A stretch of DNA of 64,000 nt, from NCBI GenBank assembly GCA_016648135.1, contig JADDOH010010171.1:1-64000 (forward strand), read 5' to 3'. The translations under genes and the position numbers were made by a program. The DNA comes from Agrypnia vestita (lineage: Eukaryota > Arthropoda > Insecta > Trichoptera > Phryganeidae). Below are positions 34,960 through 45,710 of the stretch, in pieces (position 1 is the stretch's first letter; each line of letters opens with the position of its first letter). The notes below the pieces were generated by a model. That model had not been told where the DNA came from, did not search any database, and saw nothing but the letters and a program-made list of their open reading frames with translations.

Positions 34960-35440
34960 TTATATGTTATATTTTTTAGGTAAAAGCCTATACACATTGC
35001 TGCTCCTTACTTTATATTTTTAACTTTTATACTCATGTTTTGGTGCTATTCCTGATACTCCATATTTTGCTACTTATAACTTATATTGGTTAATGTATAT
35101 TCATTTTAATTTTATGTTATATTTTTTATGTAAAAGCCTATACACATTGCTACTCTTTACTTTATATTTTTAACTTTTATACTCATGTTTTGGTGCTATT
35201 CTTGATACTCCGTATTTTGCTACTTATAACTTATATTGTTTAATGTATATTCATTTTAATTTTATGTTATATTTTTTATGTAAAAGCCTATACACATTGC
35301 TGCTCTTTACTTTATATTTTTAACTTCTATACTCATGTTTTGGTGCTATACAGATATTGTTTAATGTATGTGCTTTTTGAAATTTATTTTATATTCTTTA
35401 TGTAAAAGCCTAATGGGTGTAAACAAATAAATAAATAAAT
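34960..35440 (+). mobile_element. LINE 3' end with 150-bp tandem units
   Basis: TAAAAGCCTA recurs at 34981, 35131 and 35281, an exact 150-bp period, and again at 35403 (a shortened last unit). The array ends in AAACAAATAAATAAATAAAT. Tandem units ahead of an AAATA-type tail mark a non-LTR 3'UTR. The family differs from the 86-bp array at 13543-13885. Confidence 0.75.
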
Positions 35441-36754
35441 AGATTTGAAAATATTATTGATGAAACCGTAGATGATGAGTTAATTTTGACATTTTTGATA
35501 TGCAAGGAGGGGTGACCCCAGGTGGGAAAAGGGAGAGATTAAAAAGAGGATATAACAAAACACAAGTTTAAATTTCCTGGGGAGAGTTAAACAAGTATGA
35601 AAAAATGTAATACATAATTATACTGTAACATGTATATATTTCAATAAAAAAATATATATTTAAAAAAATAACATAAAATATAAATCTTATATTCATTCCA
35701 GGTTCAAGTGATGTTTCTGCCTTACAGGTACCTAGTACTTACGTACCTCCAATTATAAATGTGCGCTGATAGGTAAGGTTCTTATAAGAAATTTTATACA
35801 ATGCATTAAATAATAAAATCGATATACAAAAATTTTAATGAAATCCTTAGAAATTATTTAAATTTAAAATCATACCTTAACCGTGCGTAATCCATCGCAA
35901 TAACTTCGAAATTGTGCAATTAAGCAGCAATTGGTGATATGAAATGGCGCATGGCTGTCAGCAGTGGCGTGCACATATGCATGAAAAACGGTGTTCATAA
36001 CAATAAAATCTACGAAATAATTGAAGAAATCAACAATTTATTTGGTATCTTTCGCATTGCGCGATATTATGAATGCTTGAATAGATGTGTTGTAAAACGC
36101 CACAAATCGAATATTTGAAGTAAACTTATATGGGTACATCACAGTAGGAATACTTGAAACGTGGTATTATTATTTTATATTAAATTCCCAAGAAATAATA
36201 CCGGTCGCACTACAAAAGCTGCCACTAACATAGTACTCTTACACGCGTTATACATATTGTAGGTTGTACGTGTCCATTATATATAATTAGAGTTAAAAAA
36301 TTGAGAAAAAGTCAATTTAAAATTAATAAATGCAAATTATGTCAACCAAATAAATTGTAATTAATTTTATTTTGTATAAATTAGCACGAAACGTACACGA
36401 AGTGCCCATAAACTGTACGCATGATGTTGTTATTACAATTATATAGTAGTTAGTTAGTTTACGTGCAGTCCGCATCTTCTTCATCGTCTGCGCACGCAAT
36501 ATTAAAACCTTTTCGGACTAAGCTACAACAACAAAACAAGCATTTAAAAATACGTATGGGGTGGCCGTTATCCGGCTCCCACTGTTCATGTTAGTTGTGT
36601 AGAAAGCTGTTATAATGAAGGAGTCACCATTCCCGAATTTTACCTCGGGAAATATATCACTATGGAAAACACGCAATCGGTTTTAATGCAGTTTTTATTC
36701 AAACGAGATTATAATAGAGTAATTTTATACAAAGTTCTCTGTGTCTCAGCTGAT
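35441..36754. other. No gene recognised
   Basis: AT-rich. No coding signal or repeat match inside the window. Confidence 0.4.
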
Positions 36755-36960
36755 AAGGTCTACGCCAGCGGTACGGCGACGCGGCGTGTGTGGAGGGGTC
36801 GAAGGTCTCTGCGTTGTGCAGATGTGGAGTGGTCGTGAGATTGTGTCGGAGATGAAAAGAGGCGGCGCGGGATGAAAAGCGAGTGAGTAGCGTGGCGCTG
36901 TTGATGACGATGATGGCGCAGGCTACGGAGGTTGTGCTGGAACGGCCGCCCGCGAATGCT
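36755..36960. other. GC-rich island
   Basis: Enriched in GTGG/GGCG strings, with a 67-codon antisense frame rich in His/Arg that reflects composition. Function unknown. Confidence 0.25.
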
Positions 36961-37499
36961 CAACTACTGGAATTGTTAATCGCAATAAAAATGTTATTTT
37001 TGAATTTCGGTTTACAGTTTGAAAATACGTCAACATTGTTTTGCAAATGAAGAGTATTATTGTATGTTCTAATAAATCGGTATCGGTAAATCGGAAGTAT
37101 CTAATATTCGTTTTGAAAAAAAGAAAGATATTGCACGATGTCAGTATATTCATATAAAAACAAAGCGCGCAACGAATGACGTTTAGTGTGTCAAATGATT
37201 CACTTAAATTTCAAACACTCATCCTATTAAATAACGAGAAATATTTTTTGTGGTAGGTATAAATGCGCGCTAGTGAAACATTCGGTATTTTCTTGTTGCG
37301 TTCTAAACGTGGCAACGCGCCCTCGTCCATTCATATAGTGTTGTTCGCTCCTCATCTCGTTTTTGTCTGATAACCTATAATTATTACAATTAATATTGAG
37401 ATGAGATAAATTCGGATGAATATAATGAGTAGGTACAGGCAATTGTACTCCAACATCATCGATATGAGCAGCGTATCCAAAGTTATTAACCGGCACTCG

Positions 37500-37930
37500 C
37501 GGGCGGTTAGATATTGTAAAGTAAACCTCTTTCGCGCGGCGACAAAGCGGGTGAACGATCTCCTCGCTTTTTGTGTTGATTTGGTTTTTTGCGATCACAA
37601 AACGAGCGTCGCAGAAACAAACGTCAGTCCTTCTGTCCGCTACGGAGAGTACCCCGACCGGTCCGCGAGTCCTCGAGGTCCGCGCGCACACGTAGATCTC
37701 GCGTCCGCAGCTTCCCGCGCAGTAATCTGTAACTGCGCGGGTGTGGGTGCGTGCGCGTAATGCCTATCCCGTCTCGTCCGCTCGGGACTTTCTCGCCGCG
37801 AAACGCCGAACGATGAAACAGGAATTTAATGTACGGAGAGACATCGACGGCGGGACAAGCGCAGTCTTATCGCTTACGAGAAAACCACCTCGCCTCGAGG
37901 TGAACTATTTCATCTCGACCGAATATAATT
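37500..37930. promoter_or_regulatory. CpG-rich region, possible promoter or 5'UTR
   Basis: The longest CpG-dense stretch in the window. ACGTCAGTCCTT near 37620 contains an arthropod-like initiator core (TCAGT), with no clear downstream promoter element. Overlapping frames (37416-37760 and 37741-37962 plus, 37227-37691 minus) have no recognised domain. A promoter for a plus-strand transcript is possible but unproven. Confidence 0.25.
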
Positions 37931-38732
37931 TTACAGTTAATTGCGAGAGTCAGAAACAGTAACAAATCGAAACCTTGTAGCGACAAATTTTAACCACCGT
38001 GATTCTTATTAACTGACTCTTTATTTTTGTCAGTAAATGATGATTTGTTAAGGTGATAAATTAACTCCATAAGATGAGGGCATAACGCAATGTGTGTGCG
38101 GTACAAATATATTTTTAAACAAAATTTATTTAAAAAAAACATATTTTTACTTCGTCTCCCTTTCAATTAGAGCAGTCGTGATCGTGGAACTGCGGCTAAT
38201 TGTAAATGCCGGCGTGGATGAATTAGTCTCCGCCCATTCGAGACCGTGGCATGTTTTGCGCGTGCCAAGACTGGGTTTTACATCAAGTTTCATCAGGTTG
38301 ACGACCTTCCGGAAGACTCGGTTCCTTCGATCCTCCCTTGGATATGTCTCGGAATGTTGGAATGCAAATTTTTAGAGCCTGACAGTCTGTATCATAATAT
38401 TTAAACGCGAATAATTAATCGAGTGACTTATAAATAATCGATATTTTATGATTAAAATATTTACAATAGAAAAAAAATGCGTTCCCACGGATTACATCTG
38501 CCGAGTGCCGAGACATCGTATCGTGCAAGTATCGACTGAATCTCAATTGCTGGGAAGTGATCGGCTGCCTCCGAACTCGTCAGACGTGCCGCTGCACCAC
38601 TTCTGCATCCGACCGTTCTCGCAGGTCGCTGCTGCGGTGGAGGCATTCCATTGCAATTAGCAAATACATGATTATCGGTAAAGAAAAGGGTATAAAGTAA
38701 AAATTATTCATTGCGAATAAATAATGAAACAT
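37931..38732. other. No gene recognised
   Basis: A moderately GC-rich patch at about 38160-38380 carries a 93-codon frame (38094-38375) of unknown origin. Another patch at 38490-38660 has frames on both strands. Neither shows a known domain. Confidence 0.35.
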
Positions 38733-39366
38733 TGAAGAGGTGAAAGAACTAAAATATTTAGGAGTAACGATTGATAACAAAATGAAATTCGACAAACATA
38801 TTTTAATAATTACAAAGAAAGTGGACAAAAGGTATTTTTTTAGGCAAAATAAGAAGTAAACAACCTACAAACGTCACAATTAGTATACATATAATTCCAT
38901 TGTGAATCCGCATATTAATTACTGTTCAACAATATTATTAAAACTGAGAAAAATAATTAAAAAAATTCAAAACAGAGCCATGAGAACCATCTTAAGATGT
39001 AAAAAATATACAAGAATTAGCGATATGGCAAAGCAACTGAAGGTAATAACAATAATAGGCAATAAACGGTACAAAATGTCCTTGTCTTGATAAATAAATT
39101 AAAACACCGAATAGTTACATTATATATGTATATAATGAAACTAATCGGTTTTATACGAAATACAATTTTGGAGCCCACACTTATCCTACGAAAAGTAGGG
39201 GGGATTTTAGGCTTCCACAAACAAAACTGGCAGGAACACAAAATAGTTTATACTATAAAAGTTTAAAATTGTTCAATGGACTGCGAGCAAATGTGAAAGA
39301 AGTAAATAGTCTGACTACTTTTCGTAGGTTAAATGCAAAATATGTGAAAATTATGTTTAATGTGTG
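38733..39366 (+). pseudogene. Non-LTR retrotransposon ORF2 C-terminal remnant
   Basis: Read in pieces: EEVKELKYLGVTIDNKMKFD, a broken middle with HINYCSTILLK, KKIQNRAMRTILRCKKYTR, and after frame changes KLFNGLRANVKEVNSLTTFR. The KYLGVxID block and the NRAMR-IL block are the thumb and C-terminal signature of LINE reverse transcriptases. At least two frameshifts and several stops are present and the catalytic palm is missing. It ends in an AT-rich 3' tail around 39480 (AATAAAAATAAA). Confidence 0.75.
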
Positions 39367-40089
39367 ATCATGTTAGGTTGGTTTATGTTTTTTAAAAAAA
39401 CTTCTTTGTTTTGTGCCAGATGTGAAAATGTGTTTTAATATAAGTAATATATGTAAAAATATGTACCTTTTTTTATAACTAAATAAAAATAAACATGCAT
39501 CCAATGCAATTCGATTAGGCATCCAGACCTTCACGACAGCGCATGACCCAAAAATTTTCCGCGTTTGTTCGCTTCATCATCTTCAGCATCTTTTCTCCTC
39601 TATTTCTTCTAAAATGTCGTTTTGTACCATTAAAATAATATCATAATTATAATTCTAATTATTTAGAACAATTGGACCTACTCACATCAATACAAAAAAT
39701 AAAATTGTAAAATGTAAAAATTGTATTAAAATTTTGTAAAATGGTAGTTTACATGAATGAAATGAAATTCCGCAATCTACGCTTGCCACTTGCCACAAAG
39801 CAACCCCTAAGGCATTCTACATGATACGTAGCGTGCTTGCGTGCCACCTTAGCAACCTTGCCGCCACAATTATGAAGGCGAAGGGGGAAGAAACAAGCTT
39901 CGATAGCATTTTTTTTCCTTTTTTTAATACATAGACTATTTAGATACGGTAAATTAACCTGATAAATCCTAATTATTTAAAATAACATTAAGTGTACATT
40001 TTTGGGAAAAATACTATCTATTATCACAATTTTAATTACCTATATACGGGTTAGTTTAGGTTAGATTAGGTATTACAGGTTAATAGTTC
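39367..40089. other. No gene recognised
   Basis: Start includes the LINE 3'UTR. The rest is AT-rich with a small GC-rich patch near 39775-39890. Confidence 0.4.
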
Positions 40090-41008
40090 ACTAGCTGTCC
40101 TTACCCGGCGTTGTATGGGTTAAGGATTAAGTTTAAAATAAATTTGTGAGGGGAAACAAAGATTCCATTCGAAAGGTATAGATTTGCTTCGAAAATGTAT
40201 AAGCGGAGGGGAAGGGTAAGGTTAAAAGAATATAGGGGAAATTTCGTATACGTTACCCGCCGAGTTCTAACGAATAAGTTTCCAAATTTTAAGGTCCGAT
40301 CGGCCGAAAGGTACAGATTTCCATAGAAAATATATTAGCGGAGGGAAAGGGTTGAAAGAATAGGGGGGAAATGTCGAATATGTTAACCGCCGGATCCTAA
40401 AGAATAATTTTCCAAATTTTGAGTCCGATCGGTCGAAAGGTACAGATTTACTTAGAAAATATATCAAGGAAGAGAAAGGTTAAAAAAATAGGGGGAAAAT
40501 GTCACATACATTTCCCGCTGAGTTCATAAGAATTAGTTTCCAAATTTTGAGTGCGATCGGTCGAAAGGTACAGATTTACCTAGAAAATATATCAGGGGGA
40601 GGGGAAGGCGTATGAGAATAGGGAGGAAATGTTGCCTATGTTATTCGCCGAGTCTTACAGAATAAGTTTCCAAATTTTGAGTCCGATCTTTCAAACAGTA
40701 CAGATTTGCATAGAAAATATGTCAGGGGGAGAGGAAGAGGTATGAGGTAGGGAGGAGATGTTGCCTATGTTACCCGCCGATTCCTAAAGAATATGTTTCC
40801 AAATTTTCAGTCCGATCGGTCAAACGGTACAGATTTGCATAGAAAATATGTCAGGGGGTGGGGAAGGGGTAAGAGAATAGGGGGGAAATGTTACCTATGT
40901 TACCCGCCGGGTCCTAAAGCATAAGTCTGTAAAATTTGAATCGAATCGGACAAACGGTATGGATTTGTATAGAGAACAGACAGACATTAGTTTTATAGGT
41001 ATAGATTT
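40090..41008 (+). repeat. Dispersed element carrying ~6 tandem 129-bp units
   Basis: Starts ACTAGCTGTCCTTACCCGGC and ends TTTTATAGGTATAGATTTT after a GACAGACA block. The internal units are registered by (G)GTCCGATCGG at about 40292, 40421, 40549, 40679, 40808 and 40938, a period of 128-130 bp. The same unit and the same end occur at 54885-55165 with only two units. The minus-strand 66-codon frame at 40267-40467 reads the array and is not a gene. Confidence 0.8.
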
Positions 41009-41469
41009 TAACGGGGTCATCTCAACAAAGTTGTACAGTTTACTTTACAGTAGAGGTGAAATTAAAATATTTAAAACATCTATATTTATTTATACATAAA
41101 ACATTGCCAGCCTTTTAATGATGATATAGTAACTCTTTAAGTAATAAATTTAAATAAGTAGCATTTGAATCAATATCGAGGCCCATTTTTGCGTAAATCA
41201 ATTTGGCAATTTAATAAACGTTATTAATATACTATACTACATAACATCTGTGATTTAATATTACATCTGTCAACCATCACAAACTGTTATAATTAGATAC
41301 TGAAAACCAAAGAGTAGTTGGACCGGGAACCTACATGTTTATCAAATTCTGTTTTCAATATTTGATTAACTAGATCGAAATAGTCAATAAAAATTTTGCC
41401 ACAATAATATTTTTATTAATAGATAAACATCATACTCATAACGACAGAGGGCCTTGCAAATTATATTAT
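41009..41469. other. No gene recognised
   Basis: AT-rich, anonymous. Confidence 0.4.
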
Positions 41470-41530
41470 ACTAGCTGTAACCCTTCAAAAATGACGGTAC
41501 TTTTACATGTCGGTTCCTAAGGAATAAGTT
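41470..41530 (+). repeat. Family A 5' fragment
   Basis: ACTAGCTGTAACCCTTCAAA and CTTTTACATGTCGGTTCCTA match the 5' end of the SINE-like family A. It is truncated after about 60 bp, just before the Penelope-like segment. Confidence 0.7.
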
Positions 41531-41559
41531 TTTTTTTAAATTTTCGAAGGAAGCAAACA

Positions 41560-41690
41560 ATTGGTGGTGGGACATTATAAATAAATGAATAAAAATGACT
41601 TGGTTAAACACCACTATATTTGTTGTCCATTCCGACCAGGTTTCGCTACGACCGTAGCTTCTTCAGGGTAAAAAAATCTTATTTATTTAA
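41560..41690 (-). ncRNA. Hammerhead-ribozyme-like motif, Penelope-type
   Basis: On the minus strand 41632-41666 reads CTGAAGA, A, GCTAC-GGTC-GTAGC, GAAA, CCTGGTC. This matches the hammerhead core: CUGANGA, then stem II (here a perfect 5-bp stem with a tetraloop), then GAAA, then a two-pair stem III ending in the cleavage triplet GUC. One unpaired A precedes stem II, and stem I is weak in this copy. Minimal hammerheads of this form are known in the terminal repeats of Penelope-like retroelements. No reverse transcriptase ORF is visible next to it, so this is probably a decayed terminal fragment. Activity is untested. Confidence 0.5.
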
Positions 41691-42376
41691 AAAAAAAGTT
41701 TTAAGTACAGACAGAAAACGAAATTAATTATAATAATAGTTGGGATGTGAGTAATATAGAAGGTAAATAAGTGCGCTTACGATATGCTTATCTCATGGAC
41801 TTATCTCACGAGAAGTTCTGCAAAGTTGAGCAAACAGTTGAAGCAACTAACATAACAATTAACATCATCCATCATACTTGGAAGCCGGTCACAGTACTCT
41901 AAATTATGTTTTTCTTTGGAATAATTTACTAAATTGTTAGAACGACGAGGCCTTTAGCTTCTAGCGCCTGTGGATGCGTCGGTATGCATCAGTTGGCCAC
42001 TTAGCTCCGAGTAATAAATACAGCAATGATTTAAGGTTATTCCACGAAACTACGAAGTTTGGCATTTTAATTCCTGACTTCTGTGGCAACCCGAGGTATT
42101 CCTCTTGTGCACTACCCACTAGCTTAGGTGGTGTTCCCATTACCGGTACCAGACGTGGCACTCATTCTCCACAAAACTATTAAGTGTCTATATCACGTTT
42201 TGTCGGATATCAGTTATATTAAAAAATCTTCAGAAATCGGTGTCCGAGTCAAGTAAGTTGAAAGGCAGGATGATCTAATTGGGTAATCGAATTTCACACA
42301 AAATTAGATGTTAAAACATAACATAATACGCTGCTCTAAATTTCGATCAGCAGTTTTGAAGTCAAAGTCCATGAGC
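41691..42376. other. No gene recognised
   Basis: Overlapping frames of 66-69 codons at 41961-42183 on both strands have no known domain. It may be further decayed retroelement sequence associated with the hammerhead-like motif. Confidence 0.35.
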
Positions 42377-42548
42377 ATCAAACATAATAATTTCGTTGTC
42401 TGTTCGTTTGTCTCTCCGTCTGTCTGTCCATCCGTAACCTCGTATGACATCCGTAATTTCGTTCGAATTATCAGGTATAAAAACTAAATTAAATGGCCGG
42501 AGATGGGCCAGCAAGCCCGAACCGTTGCTACCGCCGGCGCCGCCTCTC
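42377..42548 (-). repeat. SINE-like repeat, family A copy 3 (3' half)
   Basis: On the minus strand it carries the CGGCGGTAGCAACGG-like tRNA-related head, a CATCTCCGGCCATTTAATTT block, and the ACAAAATTATTATGTTTGATG-like end. The 5' AT-rich half is missing. Confidence 0.7.
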
Positions 42549-42574
42549 CGTGGACTAGTGATGGTTAAACCGTT

Positions 42575-42645
42575 ATTTTAAGCGGCTATTTTCGTTACAG
42601 TTATTTGGGATTTGTATCTGATTGTATCGATGATTGATAACCGTC
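42575..42645 (+). repeat. Dispersed repeat F, copy 2
   Basis: Contains TTTGGGATTTGTATCTGATT and matches 18484-18560 inverted. Confidence 0.55.
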
Positions 42646-42867
42646 CTTAAACAAGTCAATCGGGATAAAGTCAGACCCAAAAAACCACCCAAGAATAACA
42701 TCTACTGACTTACCAGATGACTGGATCCTGGACCCTTGCACAAACTGTGGCGTTATCCCTATGCGATTAGGTATTTTAATTCAACGCAATCTAAATCTCA
42801 ATTAACGGTTAATATGTCACAGGTTAAAATACCATCCCTACCGTGGACCGCCAAAAAGATACTATAA

Positions 42868-43588
42868 GGCCACGTTCACATGGACCGCGCGGGCCCGCGC
42901 GGTACCGCGCGGTGAGAGCGTTCACATGACAGCATTGTGCGCGAGCCAGTCCGGCATCAACATTGTTAGAGAATGGATGTGGAGGAGGCAATTTGCTTAC
43001 GGATTTTATACCGAAAACTGAAACATCGCAGAAGAAGACAAAGAAGATACTGGGTGCATCCTATTTTAAGTCAAAGACTTTCTTCAAGCCTATTTTTTAC
43101 TTTATATCCCGACCTGAGACTACACGAAGAGAATTTTTTTTAATAATTCAGGATGTTGGTTACATCCTTCGATTTTTTGTATGATTGCGTTGAAAACGAT
43201 TTAAAACATAGTGATCATGCTATAAGGTATTGCATCAAGGTATCACCAAGATCTTCTTTTTATTATTTTATTCGAATAGTCCTTCGAACTAAGATTCCAA
43301 ATGACATCTCTTTTTTTAATTTCATCGATAAGCAAATCGATAGATACGTCTTCGCTATTCATTTTCTTCGATCTATGCGTCTGTTCGTCTCAAACCGCGC
43401 GGATCAACTGAACGGGTCGATACAGGCTTGTAGGATCTTGATCCGCGCGGCACCGCGCGGGTCAAGATCTTGCGCGCGGGTAGGAGCGGTGCCGCGCGTT
43501 AATGTAGACGATAAACTCTATTTACTAAGATCTTGTACCGCGCGGTGAGTAGTTCCGCGCGGTACCGCGCGGTCATGTGAACGTGGCC
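42868..43588. mobile_element. Internally deleted PIF/Harbinger element, TAA duplication
   Basis: 721 bp with terminal inverted repeats GGCCACGTTCACATG / CATGTGAACGTGGCC and a perfect TAA target duplication (42865-42867 and 43589-43591). Subterminal regions at both ends are packed with the near-palindromic CCGCGCGG string (around 42883-42910, 43398, 43442-43460 and 43535-43575), plausible transposase-binding repeats. The interior retains the transposase N-terminal coding region, then jumps to the right end, so most of the catalytic domain is deleted. Confidence 0.85.
42973..43260 (+). pseudogene. PIF/Harbinger transposase, N-terminal remnant
   Basis: One frame from the ATG at 42973 reads MDVEEAICLRIL, then RRRRQRRYWVHPILSQRL, a short gap, then YPDLRLHEENFF. 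After two consecutive stops (TAATAA at 43141-43146) the same frame continues FRMLVTSFDFLYDCVENDLK and RYCIKVSPRS. The RRYWVHPI, HEE-FF, FRM--TSFD-L and CI--SPR blocks are in the order found at the N-terminus of PIF/Harbinger DDE transposases, which cut and paste DNA in the nucleus. The DDE catalytic core is deleted, so it cannot be active. It lies wholly inside the TIR-bounded element. Confidence 0.8.
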
Positions 43589-43604
43589 TAAATATATACA
43601 AGGG

Positions 43605-43657
43605 CTTAGCAATGTCGCGAACCGATGTTCCGTCATTTCTGACGGGTTAGCTAGTAT
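43605..43657 (-). repeat. Family A 5' fragment
   Basis: On the minus strand ACTAGCTAACCCGTCAGAAA and TGACGGAAC match the family A start. Truncated, next to the Harbinger element. Confidence 0.65.
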
Positions 43658-44089
43658 AATAATTATAATCGGTAACTTAAACAGCTCTATTTTCGTAAAA
43701 AAAATATCTCGAAATTTACGTGCATACAAATTCAATCACGATCACACACAATACCTCAATTTACTTTGATCCAATTATGTCACGGGCGACATGGACGAAG
43801 CGGCCATTCCTGGAATTAAATTGTTACCCTCGTACAATTTAGCGCCAGATATAATTTTACTAAGTACCATTTTGTATTTAAATTTATTATAAATTTTTAT
43901 TTTAATATGAAAATAACATGAAAGTACTTTCATCACTGTAGGAGAGTGTTGGTGGGTGGTCAAATTGTGATTCACTGTGTGATGAACATTTTTAAGTGGT
44001 TTAAGGACGATATTTTTCATTGACTTTTATTAACGTTTCAGCATTTCTTTATTTCTGTCATCAAAATATTAATCTTCTGTATAATAAAT
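43658..44089. other. No gene recognised
   Basis: AT-rich; no coding signal. Confidence 0.35.
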
Positions 44090-44290
44090 AAATATCACAA
44101 AGACGAAGCTAAGCTCTTATACGATGACTCAGGGCTTACAACCTGTATAAGTGATGGCTTAAGTGATCACTCTACACAATGCCACGATCACAAATTCCAT
44201 CGTAAGAATATCCATACATTATCAAATTTTTGAAAGTTCTATATACATACACATATGTTCGAATCAAGAACCTTTCATATATTAATATGG
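44090..44290. repeat. Dispersed repeat family B, third partial copy
   Basis: Contains GATGGCTTAAGTGATCACT and TACACAATGCCA, then TATCAAATTTTTGAAAGT. It matches 3398-3605 in the same orientation and 17961-18391 inverted. TIRs are not preserved. Confidence 0.65.
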
Positions 44291-44454
44291 GCTCTGCTAG
44301 AGACATTTGTTGATTTTTTTTTCATTAGCAAGTTAGTGTGCAAACTTTCGTAACTAGTAATGATACCTCTAGATTTAATTTTTTTAAGTGGATTTTTTTA
44401 TCAATATTCCTTTTAACGTATATATACTTTAATGGCTTCCCCTTATTCCGTTAC

Positions 44455-44700
44455 CCCTCCCAGCTCCGCCCTTCGTGACGTCACGTGACGGGGTCCTCCC
44501 CCCACCACCCCAACCGGCGGGTGACATTGACCCGCTCGGTCCGATGCTCCCTGGAGACGACTGCACCCGAACCAAATCTACGCGATCGATACTCCTCGGT
44601 TGTTCCGCGCTCCTGGTAGTGGCGGGCCGATTCCGAGCTGCATTTGAGAAACTTTCAATCAAAATTCCCCCTCGGCCAACGACTTTCTTTTTGATCTTGA
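44455..44700. promoter_or_regulatory. GC-rich island with CRE/E-box overlap
   Basis: Contains GTGACGTCACGTGACG, in which a CRE palindrome (TGACGTCA) overlaps an E-box (CACGTG). Surrounding sequence is CCCC/CGG-rich. The open frames (44475-44729 plus, 44429-44662 minus) follow from composition and have no known domain. Regulatory role is inferred. Confidence 0.35.
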
Positions 44701-44984
44701 AAGATCACGATCAAAGAGATCACGTTTAATCTTACTTGTTACGTTTTTGTTATTTTATACTTAAAATATATGAAAATGAGGGTTATAAAAGCAAAGGCAG
44801 CAATATCTGCTTCAACGAATCAACCCTCAATGCCGCTCCTTACTGAAAAGTGAGAGTTGATGTCAATTTTAGACTGAAACATTGTAGCAAATACAGCAAG
44901 GTGCAAATATGTAAATAGCAAAAGCAACATTGTCCCCTATTTCGTGGCAAACATAGCAATATCCATATTTATTCATACACATAT

Positions 44985-45534
44985 ACAGGGTGTGCTAGTT
45001 CACAATACTTAACAGGGGGATTCATGCCTTGATTATGTGTCGAAAATATTCAAGCAACCATGAACTCAATAATTATTGAGTTACGCAATATCAAAGTTTG
45101 CATTTTTTTTCAATATTTCTGACTTATTTTTTGCAAAACGTTTGACTATCATTACAGTAACTTAAATCTAATATTAAAAATTCATTCCCTTCAATACAAA
45201 TCAAATAAAATGATAAAAACCTTCCAATTCTAATTAAAAACATTGCAATTGGAATTTTTTTTATTAAACTTTTATTGAAACAGTAAAAAATAAAAAATCC
45301 TGAAAGGGTTTTATAATTTTATTTAACTTTTATTGAAACGAATGAATTTTTCGTAATCGATATAAGTTACTGTAATGATACTTCAACGTTTTGTAAAAAA
45401 TAAGTGAGAAGTATTGAAAAAAATGCAAACTTTGATATTGCATAACTACATAACTATTGAGCATTTTCAACTTATAATCAATGCAGAAATCCACCTGTAT
45501 CAAGTATTGTGTACTAGTTCTGTTACACCCTGTA
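44985..45534. mobile_element. Foldback MITE family H, copy 1 (long arms)
   Basis: Ends read TACAGGGTGTGCTAGTTCAC and CTAGTTCTGTTACACCCTGTA. Inverted arms of roughly 230 bp share AAATATTCAAGC / CATTTTCAAC-type outer blocks and the inner block CAAAGTTTGCATTTTTTTTC. TA lies at both outer ends, consistent with a TA target. No coding region. Confidence 0.8.
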
Positions 45535-45710
45535 TATAAAAGGAAAATTGTGATTTCATAGATTCTAGAGAAATTTCCTTGAGTGGTGACAGGTTTTTTG
45601 CATTTATCTCAGAAATACCTCAGCGGGATATCGCTGCTATTGCTTTTACATCCCTTACATAATATTTTTTAATTTTTTTTTTTTTAAATTTAATATAATA
45701 TGTACATATA
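45535..45710. other. Spacer between two foldback elements
   Basis: 176 bp of anonymous sequence with a T-rich run; no gene. Confidence 0.5.

Noticed and set aside
37416..37962. Overlapping ORFs in the CpG-rich region
   Set aside because: No recognisable domain; frames open on both strands; treated as a regulatory or 5'UTR candidate only.
40267..40467. Minus-strand ORF in the 129-bp array
   Set aside because: Peptide repeats with the DNA period; no independent coding evidence.
40090..41008. CRISPR-like periodic array
   Set aside because: The whole 129-bp unit repeats; there is no repeat-spacer alternation, and the context is a eukaryotic dispersed element.
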